In this document: piece by piece, positions 43,947-51,284 of the stretch | Numbering within the stretch: the first letter of the stretch is position 1 | Layout of the letters: each line of letters opens with the position of its first letter | Assembly (NCBI GenBank): GCA_041521345.1 | Contig: JBGOHB010000017.1 | From: Virgibacillus_N oceani_A | GTDB lineage: Bacteria > Bacillota > Bacilli > Bacillales > Amphibacillaceae | Length of the DNA stretch: 64,000 nucleotides | Reading direction: 5' to 3' (one strand) | The notes under the pieces: model-generated | Told to the model about the DNA's origin: nothing | Databases searched by the model: none | Seen by the model: only the letters and a program-made list of their open reading frames with translations | Translations under genes and position numbers: made by a program

Positions 43947-44486
43947 TCAATTCATTAATTTCCCCATTATTACTTGTAAATTACCGTCTGAAATGACAGG
44001 GGCAACACTTTTAATAAGTTTCCATCCCTTTTTTCTATACAGATTAATTGCAGGACTATTATCAACTCCAGTTGTTAATATAGAAGTTTTATGACTATTC
44101 TTTTCTAAAAGAGAGTCGTGTAATTCGCTTGCAATTCCAAGACGTTTATAAGAAGGACTTACAGCTAATTCAACAAACTCAAAACAGTTATTCAGCCAAG
44201 TGTTGATTTCTACTTCCGATAACTGTTCAGCAACTTTTTGCCGATAAAACTGTTTTGGTAAACTTGTGTAACCATATGTAAAACCAACAATATTTCCTTC
44301 TCTATCTTTTGCTTTCAGACCTTTAAAGCCTTTATAATTTGTGTGTTTATTTATGTTTTTTATAGCGTTTTCTTTATCTTCACGTGAAAAACCTTTTTCT
44401 AAAAATGTCCTACAATATAGTCCCCCAATATCATCTAAATCAGAGTCATTATAGTAAAACTGAATAATTTCTATATTTTCATCCAC
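43947..44486 (-). CDS. GNAT family N-acetyltransferase
   Basis: The 179-residue protein has the GNAT core: ELAVSPSYKRLGIASELHDS (near 110) and V-D-N-S-P-A-I-N-L-Y-R-K-K-G-W (near 142). It lies 16 bases upstream of the VOC gene. The substrate is unknown; aminoglycoside-type or small-molecule acetylation is possible. Confidence 0.88.
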   Translation of the reverse strand: MDENIEIIQFYYNDSDLDDIGGLYCRTFLEKGFSREDKENAIKNINKHTNYKGFKGLKAKDREGNIVGFTYGYTSLPKQFYRQKVAEQLSEVEINTWLNNCFEFVELAVSPSYKRLGIASELHDSLLEKNSHKTSILTTGVDNSPAINLYRKKGWKLIKSVAPVISDGNLQVIMGKLMN

Positions 44487-44601
44487 TAAATATCCCCCAA
44501 AATTTTCAAATTTCTATAAACCCACTTTTTTTAACTAAATGTTTTTTAATGCAAGTCTTATTCAATTCTTACGCCCGATTGGTGAATAGTATATATCACC
44601 T

Positions 44602-44706
44602 TTAGAAAAACACGCTTTTAACTATTTGATAAATAGCAACTCCAAGGACAACCCCTGATGTAGTAACCAACCACTTTGGCATTTTACGATTTTGGTAAGT
44701 TTTCAT
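44602..44706 (-). CDS. 34-residue single-pass membrane protein
   Basis: A small frame with a strong RBS (AAAGGAGTGAGC) before ATG 44706. The product is MKTYQNRKMPKWLVTTSGVV followed by a hydrophobic LGVAIYQIV and a short end. The basic start and one helix suggest a small membrane protein. Its family is not recognised. Confidence 0.55.
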   Translation of the reverse strand: MKTYQNRKMPKWLVTTSGVVLGVAIYQIVKSVFF

Positions 44707-44881
44707 TTCGCTCACTCCTTTTGGCAATAAAGCAATGCCCAATTAAATGGCCCGATTGTGGAACAAAGCTCCATCTGGACTCTTTTACTAAACTGCCCGT
44801 TAGTTGAACAGGCTTTGAAAAGCTTACTGAATAAAAACAGCTCAATATGCTATGAATCCATACTTTTATTATACATTAATT

Positions 44882-45140
44882 CTAACAGCCACTGCCAAAA
44901 CTCACATTTAATAGTAGAAAAAACAAATATATCTTGAAGAAAAAGGGAGTTGTTTCTCCCTTTTCAATATAGCCTCTTTCTTTCAGGCTACTAAAACTGT
45001 TATCATTATTTACTACTAAGTGATCAAGCACTTCGATGCCTAGTAACTTTCCAGCCTCGACTAATCTTCTCGCTACATTAATGTCTTCCATCGATGGTGT
45101 AATGTCACCACTTGGATGTTGATTCGCAACAACGACATAT
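44882..45140 (-). pseudogene. RadC-like (JAB domain) fragment, copy 1
   Basis: The frame reads ANQHPSGDITPSMEDINVAR, then RLVEAGKLLGIEVLDHLVV and SLKERGYI. This is the C-terminal third of RadC/DUF2466 with its metal motif (H-P-S-G-D). The normal stop after RGYI has changed to a sense codon, so the frame runs on to 44882. The upstream edge is abrupt and followed by CACTGAAAATGGAGAACAG, also found beside copy 2. Confidence 0.85.
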
Positions 45141-45320
45141 ATAACTATGAAGTCGTAATTGTTTCGTCACTGAAAATGGAGAACAGTTACATACAATCAA
45201 TAACAAGAATTTCAAATATTGACGATTGTGGAATATAATACATGAACAGAAAAGGTCTAACCAAGCGGCAGGGGGAAAATAAGTTTAAGGGGTTGCTGTC
45301 ATTAAAGCAACCCCTTAAAC

Positions 45321-46055
45321 TTATTTATTAAACAATTTATAACTATTGAAAAGAGATAAAAATTGTTTAAAATTAACGTTATTTAAGTCATATATTTTTG
45401 CATGCTTCAAGGCTTGTCTGAACTGATTTTTAGTAAAAAGAGCGTGATATTCTTTGTTTACCCATCTATAAACAAACGATTGATATTTTTTGTAGTCTTT
45501 CTTTAAAATCAATGGCTCGCGGCGTTCAAGAATAATCAATACAGAATCCACACTCGGCTTAGGGTGGAAATACGTTCGTGGCACTTTTGTAAGAATTTTG
45601 ATATCCATTTCCACCATCAATAGCAAGCCTAAAGTACGTTGCAGGTTTTGCAGCCTTTTCGAAAAACCTTTCTCCACGATAAGATAACTGTATTTTGCCT
45701 GGCTTTCAAAAGTAATCTTTTTAACAATTTCGGTACTGATATTAAAGGGGATATTGCCAAATATTTTATAGCTTATTTTTTTTGGGAAGGCAAATTTTAG
45801 AATATCCGTATGGATCACTTTTACATTCTCGAAAGGCTCCACCGCTTTTTGAGTGGTTGGACATAAGTTTTCATCAATTTCTATGGCAGTCAACGACCGA
45901 CTCATTTTGACTATCTCTTTGGTAAAATGCCCTCTTCCTGAACCGATTTCTATTACGTTATCTTGTTTATTGATATCCGTATGATTCAATATTTCTTTTA
46001 CATGCTTTTTAGAAGTAATAAAATTCTGCGTGTCTTTTGGGTTTTTCTGGTTCAT
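45321..46055 (-). CDS. erm: 23S rRNA (adenine-N6)-dimethyltransferase, ErmC type
   Basis: The 244-residue methylase has the SAM motif VIEIGSGRGHFT (near 31) and the catalytic NIPFNIST (near 101), and matches ErmC in length. It dimethylates A2058 of 23S rRNA, which gives MLS-type resistance. ATG 46055 follows AAGGAG, and the RBS and start codon sit in a stem-loop array regulated by a leader peptide. It is intact. Confidence 0.93.
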   Translation of the reverse strand: MNQKNPKDTQNFITSKKHVKEILNHTDINKQDNVIEIGSGRGHFTKEIVKMSRSLTAIEIDENLCPTTQKAVEPFENVKVIHTDILKFAFPKKISYKIFGNIPFNISTEIVKKITFESQAKYSYLIVEKGFSKRLQNLQRTLGLLLMVEMDIKILTKVPRTYFHPKPSVDSVLIILERREPLILKKDYKKYQSFVYRWVNKEYHALFTKNQFRQALKHAKIYDLNNVNFKQFLSLFNSYKLFNK

Positions 46056-46180
46056 TATAACCTTCTCCTTGCTGGTTATAATGAACTGACTGTAAGCGTT
46101 CATTATAACCAATTATTTTTGGTCTGGTTGATAATGAACACTTTTAATTACAAATATAGAAAATAAACCCATACTTTATC
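46050..46180 (-). promoter_or_regulatory. erm translational attenuator
   Basis: Four alternating segments lie between leader and gene: GTTCATTATCAACCA, TGGTTATAATGAAC, GTTCATTATAACCA and GGTTATAATGAACC (the last includes the erm start). 1:2 and 3:4 pairing hides the erm RBS; stalling on the leader frees it through 2:3. This is the ermC arrangement. Confidence 0.9.
46113..46172 (-). CDS. erm leader peptide (19 aa)
   Basis: AAAGGAG precedes ATG 46172. The peptide begins MGLFSIFVIKSVHYQP, nearly the ermC leader with the IFVI stalling motif at residues 6-9. A macrolide-bound ribosome stalls here and exposes the erm start. A promoter lies upstream (TTGAGC 46307-46312, 18 bp, TATAAT 46283-46288). 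Confidence 0.92.
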   Translation of the reverse strand: MGLFSIFVIKSVHYQPDQK

Positions 46181-46282
46181 TCCTTTCCATTCTTTTCATT
46201 ATAAAAGAGATAAAGTAAAATCGACTACTGCAATGCTAGCACACATATTTGAGCCCTCCATGACTTGCCTTTTATGCAACTG

Positions 46283-46312
46283 ATTATATCATATTCGTAA
46301 ACTAATGCTCAA
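46283..46312 (-). promoter_or_regulatory. erm promoter
   Basis: On the minus strand TTGAGC and TATAAT are spaced by 18 bp, about 110 bases upstream of the leader ATG. The stretch 46313-46404 shows no gene. Confidence 0.6.
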
Positions 46313-46405
46313 ATGCAGGAGGTTCCTAGATTGCATAAATACAATATCTAAATACACCCATTATTCGATTTCTCCAAATTATTTACAAAATAATATTCAC
46401 AACTC

Positions 46406-46466
46406 TTGAAACTATACACTCATGTCGTTATAATGTATGCTATAAAACGACATGAGTGTATAGTTT
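46406..46466 (+). promoter_or_regulatory. tetR promoter inside a perfect 21-bp-arm palindrome
   Basis: TTGAAA (46406-46411), 17 bp, TATAAT (46429-46434). The arms 46409-46429 and 46446-46466 are perfect reverse complements (AAACTATACACTCATGTCGT plus one T) around 16 bp. This is a likely operator for the TetR protein itself. Confidence 0.9.
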
Positions 46467-46504
46467 GTTATGTGTCTCTTATCAAGTATTATGGAGGTGG
46501 CTTT

Positions 46505-47134
46505 ATGGCACCAAAAGTGAGCGAAGAATATAAAAAAGAGAGAAAAAAAGAATTAGTAGAAACAGCGAAGATGGTGTTTGTCGAGAAAGGGTTTGTTCAC
46601 ACATCTATGCAAGATATTATGGACAAGGCCGGAATCTCAAGAGGTGCATTGTATAGTTACTTTGATAATATTGAAAACGTTTTTCTTGAAGTCTTAAAAT
46701 ACGATGACCAAAAAGACATTCAATATTTTATGCCATCTGATGAAGGTTCAATATGGATGCAATTAAAAAAATGGGTTGAAGAACAGCGTTTATACATTGA
46801 GAGAATTGACCAGACATTGCTCTATGCAAGGGCGGAATTCTTTTTGTCATCTAATTACGCAAATGATAAAGGTAATTCTCCTTATATTTTTGAACGCTAT
46901 AATCAAATTATTAAAGCTATAGAAGAAAAATTAAATGAAGGCAAGCGTAAAGGCGAATTCAGACCCCAACAATCTACTCGTTCTATTGCACGTTATCTTA
47001 TATCATTTATAAACGGCTTAATGTTGGATACGTTTCAACTGGGACATGAACATACAAAAATAGAGGAACAATTATCCGTCTTGCTTTTCACTTTAGAAGT
47101 ATTAATTAATCCAAAACCTGTAAATAAGGAGTGA
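46505..47134 (+). CDS. TetR/AcrR family transcriptional repressor
   Basis: The 209-residue protein has the TetR helix-turn-helix at residues about 12-58 (ELVETAKMVFVEKGFVHTSM then DIMDKAGISRGALYSYF). The ligand-binding half is helical and variable. ATG 46505 follows GGAGG; the longer open frame covers the operator. It probably represses itself and the GNAT gene, whose start overlaps its end. Confidence 0.9.
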   Translation: MAPKVSEEYKKERKKELVETAKMVFVEKGFVHTSMQDIMDKAGISRGALYSYFDNIENVFLEVLKYDDQKDIQYFMPSDEGSIWMQLKKWVEEQRLYIERIDQTLLYARAEFFLSSNYANDKGNSPYIFERYNQIIKAIEEKLNEGKRKGEFRPQQSTRSIARYLISFINGLMLDTFQLGHEHTKIEEQLSVLLFTLEVLINPKPVNKE

Positions 47135-47139
47135 TTGTT

Positions 47140-47691
47140 ATGTTGTTTGAATCATCAAGGGTGAGATTAAGAAAAATGACAAAGGAAGATACAGAATTCT
47201 ATAATAAGTGGAGAAATGATTTGGAAGTGATGCATTCCACCAATCCATCTTTAGATGTTTATCCAATGGAAGAAACGAAAGAATTTGTAAACAATGTAAT
47301 TTTAGATTCTCCTACAGCCAAAAGCTATATCATGGTTGAAAAAGGAAATGAAATACCAATTGGCATTGTATCATTAATCAATATAGATTATAAAAATAGA
47401 AATGCTGAATGTATTATTGACATCGGTGAAAAGGAATATTGGGGGAAAGGCTATGGCTTAGAAGGGTTAAAATTACTGTTGGATTACGTTTTTTACGAAA
47501 TGAATCTTCATCGAGTATCCCTTAAAGTATTTTCATTTAATGATAGAGCTATTCGTTTGTATACTAAGATCGGTTTTCAACAAGAAGGAAACAGTAGACA
47601 AAGCCTGTTTAGAAATGGTGAATGGAGTGACATCATTCATATGGGAATTCTGCAAAATGAATACTTTGAGAAACAAGTAAAAAACGTATAA
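47140..47691 (+). CDS. RimJ/RimL-type GNAT acetyltransferase
   Basis: The 183-residue protein has the RimL motifs RVRLRKMTKEDTEFYNKWRN, YWGKGYGLEGLKLLLDYVF (near 110) and F-N-D-R-A-I-R-L-Y-T-K-I-G-F. AAGGAG lies 8 bases before ATG 47140, within the end of tetR. A role in drug modification is possible given the erm and TetR neighbours, but is not shown. Confidence 0.88.
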   Translation: MLFESSRVRLRKMTKEDTEFYNKWRNDLEVMHSTNPSLDVYPMEETKEFVNNVILDSPTAKSYIMVEKGNEIPIGIVSLINIDYKNRNAECIIDIGEKEYWGKGYGLEGLKLLLDYVFYEMNLHRVSLKVFSFNDRAIRLYTKIGFQQEGNSRQSLFRNGEWSDIIHMGILQNEYFEKQVKNV

Positions 47692-47818
47692 AAATTGTCC
47701 CGTCATAATAATGAGGAACAGTAATGGAATAAGTATTGGAGGACAACAAATTTAAATGTAATAGATTGAATACTTAACAAATATATACTGAAGAAAAAGG
47801 GAGGACTATTTCTCCCTT

Positions 47819-48016
47819 TTAGATATAACCTCTTTCTTTCAGGCTAGTAAAACTGTTATCACTATTTACTACTAAGTGCTCAAGCACCTCAATGCCTAGT
47901 AAATTTCCAGCTTCGACTAATCTTCTTGTAATGTTAATGTCTTCCATCAATGGTTTAATGTCACTACTTGGATGCTGATGTGCAACTATTACACTTGCTG
48001 CGTTATTAAGTGTCAC
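47819..48016 (-). pseudogene. RadC-like (JAB domain) fragment, copy 2
   Basis: 65 residues: NNAASVIVAHQHPSSDIKPL, then RRLVEAGNLLGIEVLEHLVV and ERGYI-stop. It has the natural RadC stop. The metal motif is altered to HPSSD (HPSGD in the other copies). It is cut at the upstream side and joined to CACTGAAAATGGAGAACAG as in copy 1. Confidence 0.85.
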
Positions 48017-48282
48017 TGAAAATGGAGAACAGTTACATACATTTTAAGAAGTTTCTCCTGATTTCAACTTAAAATATATCAGGCATTTAAATTCATGTAT
48101 AGAATGATGACAGTATGTTTTCTGTATATCAAAAGACCATCAACATACTGCCGTGTATAAAATGGTGTATATTTTAGGTCTTTTGATCATGGAACTTATT
48201 TAAGTAAAGCAAGAAACAGAGACTGTTATGAAACAGTAGAGCTCTATTACAGAAAATTATGTTCTATCAGTATCGATATTTA
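48017..48282. other. gap with one long inverted repeat
   Basis: ATCAAAAGACC (48128-48138) and GGTCTTTTGAT (48177-48187) form a perfect 11-bp stem. No gene is seen. Confidence 0.5.
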
Positions 48283-48759
48283 TTAATCCCATATATTCGG
48301 TATTTCAATTCCTGCTGTACGTAAATAATCAAGTAGTTGTCCAGTATGAACCGACTCATGATAAGCAATTCGTAATAACATGTCTCCAAGTGTTCTCACA
48401 TAACCTACGTCTGAACGATCTATGTACATATTCTCTAAATCACTTTTGCTTATTGTCTTAATGTAGTTCAAGAAACTTTCTCGATAAGGTTGAGAAAATG
48501 CAAGTTCATCATCCACCGTTGTAAATTTCTTCCTTTCAAAAGGATTAGCTAAATTAGATATTCCTTCACTACCCCCTCCTACAAGAACTTGATGATAAAG
48601 ATATTCCCCTTCAATGACATGCCTTATCATTTCACTACACGTCATTGCTTCTGAATCTGGACGCCAGGACAGTGTTTCATTGGGAATTGATGTCCATACC
48701 TTTATACTTCGACGGCGAACCTCTTCAAAATTTAGAACAAGTAAATCAGTTACATTCAT
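48283..48759 (-). CDS. DinB/YfiT family protein
   Basis: The 158-residue four-helix protein has the DinB pattern: an N-terminal F-E-E-V-R-R-R-S-I-K-V-W, a histidine in EMIRHVIEGEYLYH (near 50) and RIAYHESVHTGQLLDYLR near the end, giving the metal-binding His triad. ATG 48759 follows AAAGGAG. The family includes metal-dependent hydrolases and thiol transferases such as bacillithiol S-transferases. It is divergent from an ArsR-type gene. Confidence 0.88.
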   Translation of the reverse strand: MNVTDLLVLNFEEVRRRSIKVWTSIPNETLSWRPDSEAMTCSEMIRHVIEGEYLYHQVLVGGGSEGISNLANPFERKKFTTVDDELAFSQPYRESFLNYIKTISKSDLENMYIDRSDVGYVRTLGDMLLRIAYHESVHTGQLLDYLRTAGIEIPNIWD

Positions 48760-48851
48760 TTTTCTATCTCCTTTCAAATTGAATTAATATTATTGTATCA
48801 CGTAAAAACTTCGGCTATAATCGAACTATGAATGTTTATGGGGGGATGACA

Positions 48852-49541
48852 ATGGGAAATAGACCAGATTTTTCATATGTCGCAAAACTAATGGCTGATT
48901 CATCAAGAGCCGCCATGTTGGATGCTCTTCTTGGACTTGACGGTCTTCCAGCAACTGAATTAGCAAGGAAAGCAAATGTTTCATTGCAAACAGCAAGCGG
49001 TCATTTATCTAAATTGGTTGAAGGTGAACTGGTTTGTGTAGAACAACACGGTAGGCATCGCTACTTTCGTCTGGCAAGTACTGATGTTGCCCAAGCAATA
49101 GAAACGTTGACAGTCATCGCACCCCCTGCACGTATTAGTTCTTTGAAGGATTCTTCACGAGCAGAGAAAATTAAAATTGCTCGCACTTGTTATGATCATT
49201 TGGCGGGGAAACTCGGAGTAGCTTTAACTGGAGCTTTCATTGAAAAAGGATATCTAGTTGAGGCTCAGGATGATTATATTGTAACGGATAAGGGAGAAAC
49301 TTTTTTTCATGAATTCGAAATCGACCTTTATTCTTCACGTAAAAAAAGAAGGCATTTTGCTAGAAAGTGCCTGGATTGGAGCGAAAGGCGTTATCACCTT
49401 GCAGGTTCATTGGGACATGCTGTTTTAATGCGGTTGTTTGATTTAAACTGGATTGAAAACCTCCCTGATCGAGCTGTAAAGATTACAAAAGTGGGTGAAA
49501 AGGGATTTGAATCTTTGGGTATTACGAAGAAGCAGTTGTAA
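48852..49541 (+). CDS. ArsR-type winged-helix regulator
   Basis: The 229-residue protein has an ArsR helix-turn-helix (LPATELARKANVSLQTASGH, then LSKLVEGELVCVEQHGRHRYF, about 30-75) followed by a longer C-terminal domain with H-F-A-R-K-C-L-D-W-S-E-R-R and TKVGEKGFESLGI. ATG 48852 is preferred because GGGGGG lies just upstream; an earlier in-frame ATG is at 48828. It may control the divergent DinB gene. Confidence 0.85.
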   Translation: MGNRPDFSYVAKLMADSSRAAMLDALLGLDGLPATELARKANVSLQTASGHLSKLVEGELVCVEQHGRHRYFRLASTDVAQAIETLTVIAPPARISSLKDSSRAEKIKIARTCYDHLAGKLGVALTGAFIEKGYLVEAQDDYIVTDKGETFFHEFEIDLYSSRKKRRHFARKCLDWSERRYHLAGSLGHAVLMRLFDLNWIENLPDRAVKITKVGEKGFESLGITKKQL

Positions 49542-49667
49542 TATAGGATAAATCGGGTGCTTCCCTTCTTTAAGAATAGCACCAGTTATTGAAATAAGAA
49601 CTATACTTGGATTAGTCTATATTTCTTTTAAAGATATATCTTGAAAAAAAGGAGTTATTTCTCCCTT

Positions 49668-50070
49668 TTAAGTATAACCTCTTTCTTTTAGGCTAGTAAA
49701 ATTGTTATCACTATTTACTACTAAGTGGTCAAGCACTTCGATGCCTAGTAGTTTTCCAGCCTCGACTAATCTTCTTGTAACATTAATGTCTTCCATCGAT
49801 GGTTTAATGTCACCACTTGGATGCTGATGCGCAACAATGACACTTGCCGCATTATTAAGTATTGCTGACTTAAACACTTCACGTGGATGAACGAGCGAGG
49901 AATTTAACGAACCAACATGACAACGATGAACTGCGACAACATTATTTTTCGTATTTAAACAAATTACACAAAAAACACTTCACGATCATCACGACCAATG
50001 AAGCGAGACGCTATCTTTGCACCATCGTCTGGGCTATGAATAATGTAATTAACGTTTCGTCATTGAAAAC
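49668..50070 (-). pseudogene. RadC-like protein, copy 3, frameshifted
   Basis: This is the longest copy. It reads SPDDGAKIASRFIGRDDREV, then after a one-base insertion LNTKNNVVAVHRCHVGSLNS, KSAILNNAASVIVAHQHPSG, DINVTRRLVEAGKLLGIEVL and RGYT-stop. The N-terminal helix-hairpin-helix part is missing. It lies just outside the prophage att site. Confidence 0.85.
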
Positions 50071-50114
50071 AAAAAAGCTTTTGTCCTAATGCGAACAAAG
50101 CCTTTAATATCAAG

Positions 50115-50156
50115 AGCTTCCAAGCGGACTTGAACCGCTGACCCCCACCTTACCAT
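50115..50156 (-). other. tRNA-Thr(GGT) 3' fragment, probable prophage att site
   Basis: The minus strand reads TGGTAAGGTGGGGGTCAGC followed by GGTTCAAGTCCGCTTGGAAGC. This equals a tRNA-Thr(GGT) from its anticodon loop to the 3' end of the acceptor. There is no 5' half. It lies at the boundary between the chromosome island and the phage genes, as expected for an att core in a tRNA. Confidence 0.8.
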
Positions 50157-50305
50157 TTACAGGCTAATAGCTTTATCGGGCTTTAATTGGTCACACGCCA
50201 CAATAACAAAAGCCATAAAAACAAATTAAATGTTAGCCAATATTATGGGATTATAACTCTTTCGTTAGAACGCTGTTAGAAATAATTAGATGGGGTTTGA
50301 TAAAT

Positions 50306-50422
50306 ATGAAACTAAAATGGATAATAGACTGCCGTATATTCAAAAAGCATAGATACAGCTTTTATGATGATCGTTGTATTGTATGCGGTAGATTGAGCAC
50401 AAAAAATAAGTATTTTAAATAA
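50306..50422 (+). CDS. small phage protein (38 aa)
   Basis: The frame starts at ATG 50306 with GGGG about 10 bases upstream. It reads MKLKWIIDCRIFKKHRYSFY, then DDRCIVCGR. The C-x2-C might bind a metal. It is next to the att fragment. Family not recognised; a weak terminator-like hairpin follows. The remaining sequence 50157-50305 shows no gene. Confidence 0.45.
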   Translation: MKLKWIIDCRIFKKHRYSFYDDRCIVCGRLSTKNKYFK

Positions 50423-50480
50423 GCCTGAGAGGGCTTTTTCTTTTTGCGAAAATAAATTTAAAAGAAATCAATAAAAGTAC

Positions 50481-50509
50481 TTGCATTATTGTAAGTAGTG
50501 TTATATAAT
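50481..50509 (+). promoter_or_regulatory. promoter of the phage HTH gene
   Basis: TTGCAT (50481-50486), 17 bp, TATAAT (50504-50509). ACTTGCA-TTAT-TGTAAGT across the -35 is a near-perfect dyad that might be an operator. Confidence 0.7.
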
Positions 50510-50558
50510 ATAATTAACAAAGAAAACAAGGGAGGGAACAAAAATAAAAGAAAACATC

Positions 50559-50993
50559 ATGAAGCTGCTAGAATCAGACATGACCGCTTACCGAATAAGT
50601 AAAGAAACTGGAGTTTCGGAAAGTCAGTTGTCGCGAATGAAAAACGGTGAAATTGAAGTAGGAAGAATCACGCTGGACAATGCAATAAAATTAAACAATC
50701 TATGGGAGGAATTGAAAATGAATTTTTTAGTGACTGGGTACAAGGTAGAAACTTTTGAAAATGTGGCGGGAATGGAAATGCAGGAAGAAAATCTTATTAG
50801 TGAAGCAAAGTACAACACAGCTACACAAGCAGAGGAAGCTGCTAAAGAACTTTACGAGAAAGGCGCTGATCACATCGAGATTGTCCATTTGGGCGGCAAA
50901 GATCACGCTGTAAGGTACTGGAATCCACGAGAAGGCGTTGCCGCTACAGGTGTAAACTGGACTAAAGAATTTGAAGCGGGCTATCAAGTATAA
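50559..50993 (+). CDS. phage helix-turn-helix protein with C-terminal extension
   Basis: Residues 1-50 are an HTH (MTAYRISKETGVSESQLSRM, then NGEIEVGRITLDNAIKL). After residue 52 a second module begins at an internal GGAGGAATTGAAAATG and contains ATQAEEAAKELYEKGADHIE. It might be two fused genes, since the internal ATG has its own good RBS. The true start may be four codons earlier, where the GGAGGG RBS faces ATA rather than ATG. Confidence 0.6.
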   Translation: MKLLESDMTAYRISKETGVSESQLSRMKNGEIEVGRITLDNAIKLNNLWEELKMNFLVTGYKVETFENVAGMEMQEENLISEAKYNTATQAEEAAKELYEKGADHIEIVHLGGKDHAVRYWNPREGVAATGVNWTKEFEAGYQV

Positions 50994-51069
50994 AAAGAGG
51001 GCAGGCGCAAGCCTCCCTCCCACTTAAAACATTTGATATTTTAATTATAACATATTGGGAGGAAATAAA

Positions 51070-51216
51070 ATGAACAAAACAAGAGGGTTTTTATATACAT
51101 TAGCTAAAATTCTTGGGGATATAAACGCTGTTAAAAAAGGAAGAGTTGGCAGGCGTATCGGTAGGCGTGTAGCTGGGAAGATTACAGGCAGAGGGTTAGG
51201 TAAATTATTTAAATAG
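51070..51216 (+). CDS. small basic phage protein (48 aa)
   Basis: AGGAGG precedes ATG 51070. The product has a hydrophobic start MNKTRGFLYTLAKILGDINA and a basic end RRIGRRVAGKITGRGLGKLF. I recall this type from many Bacillus phages and prophages; its function is unknown. A terminator follows. Confidence 0.8.
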   Translation: MNKTRGFLYTLAKILGDINAVKKGRVGRRIGRRVAGKITGRGLGKLFK

Positions 51217-51220
51217 AATA

Positions 51221-51252
51221 AAAAAGCCCAGGTTTTCTACGCCTGGGCTTTA
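51221..51252. terminator. bidirectional terminator
   Basis: The stem AAAGCCCAGG / CCTGGGCTTT separates the small plus-strand genes from the end of the minus-strand amidase gene. Confidence 0.85.
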
Positions 51253-51284
51253 AACATTCAAAAACATGAAAGAAGCATTTAACT

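Noticed and set aside
41268..44761. Integron with attC sites
   Set aside because: The recurring motif is shorter than an attC site, no paired R'/R'' boxes were recognised and no integron integrase is in the window.
44882..50070. Functional RadC proteins
   Set aside because: All three copies lack the N-terminal part and copy 3 also has a frameshift.
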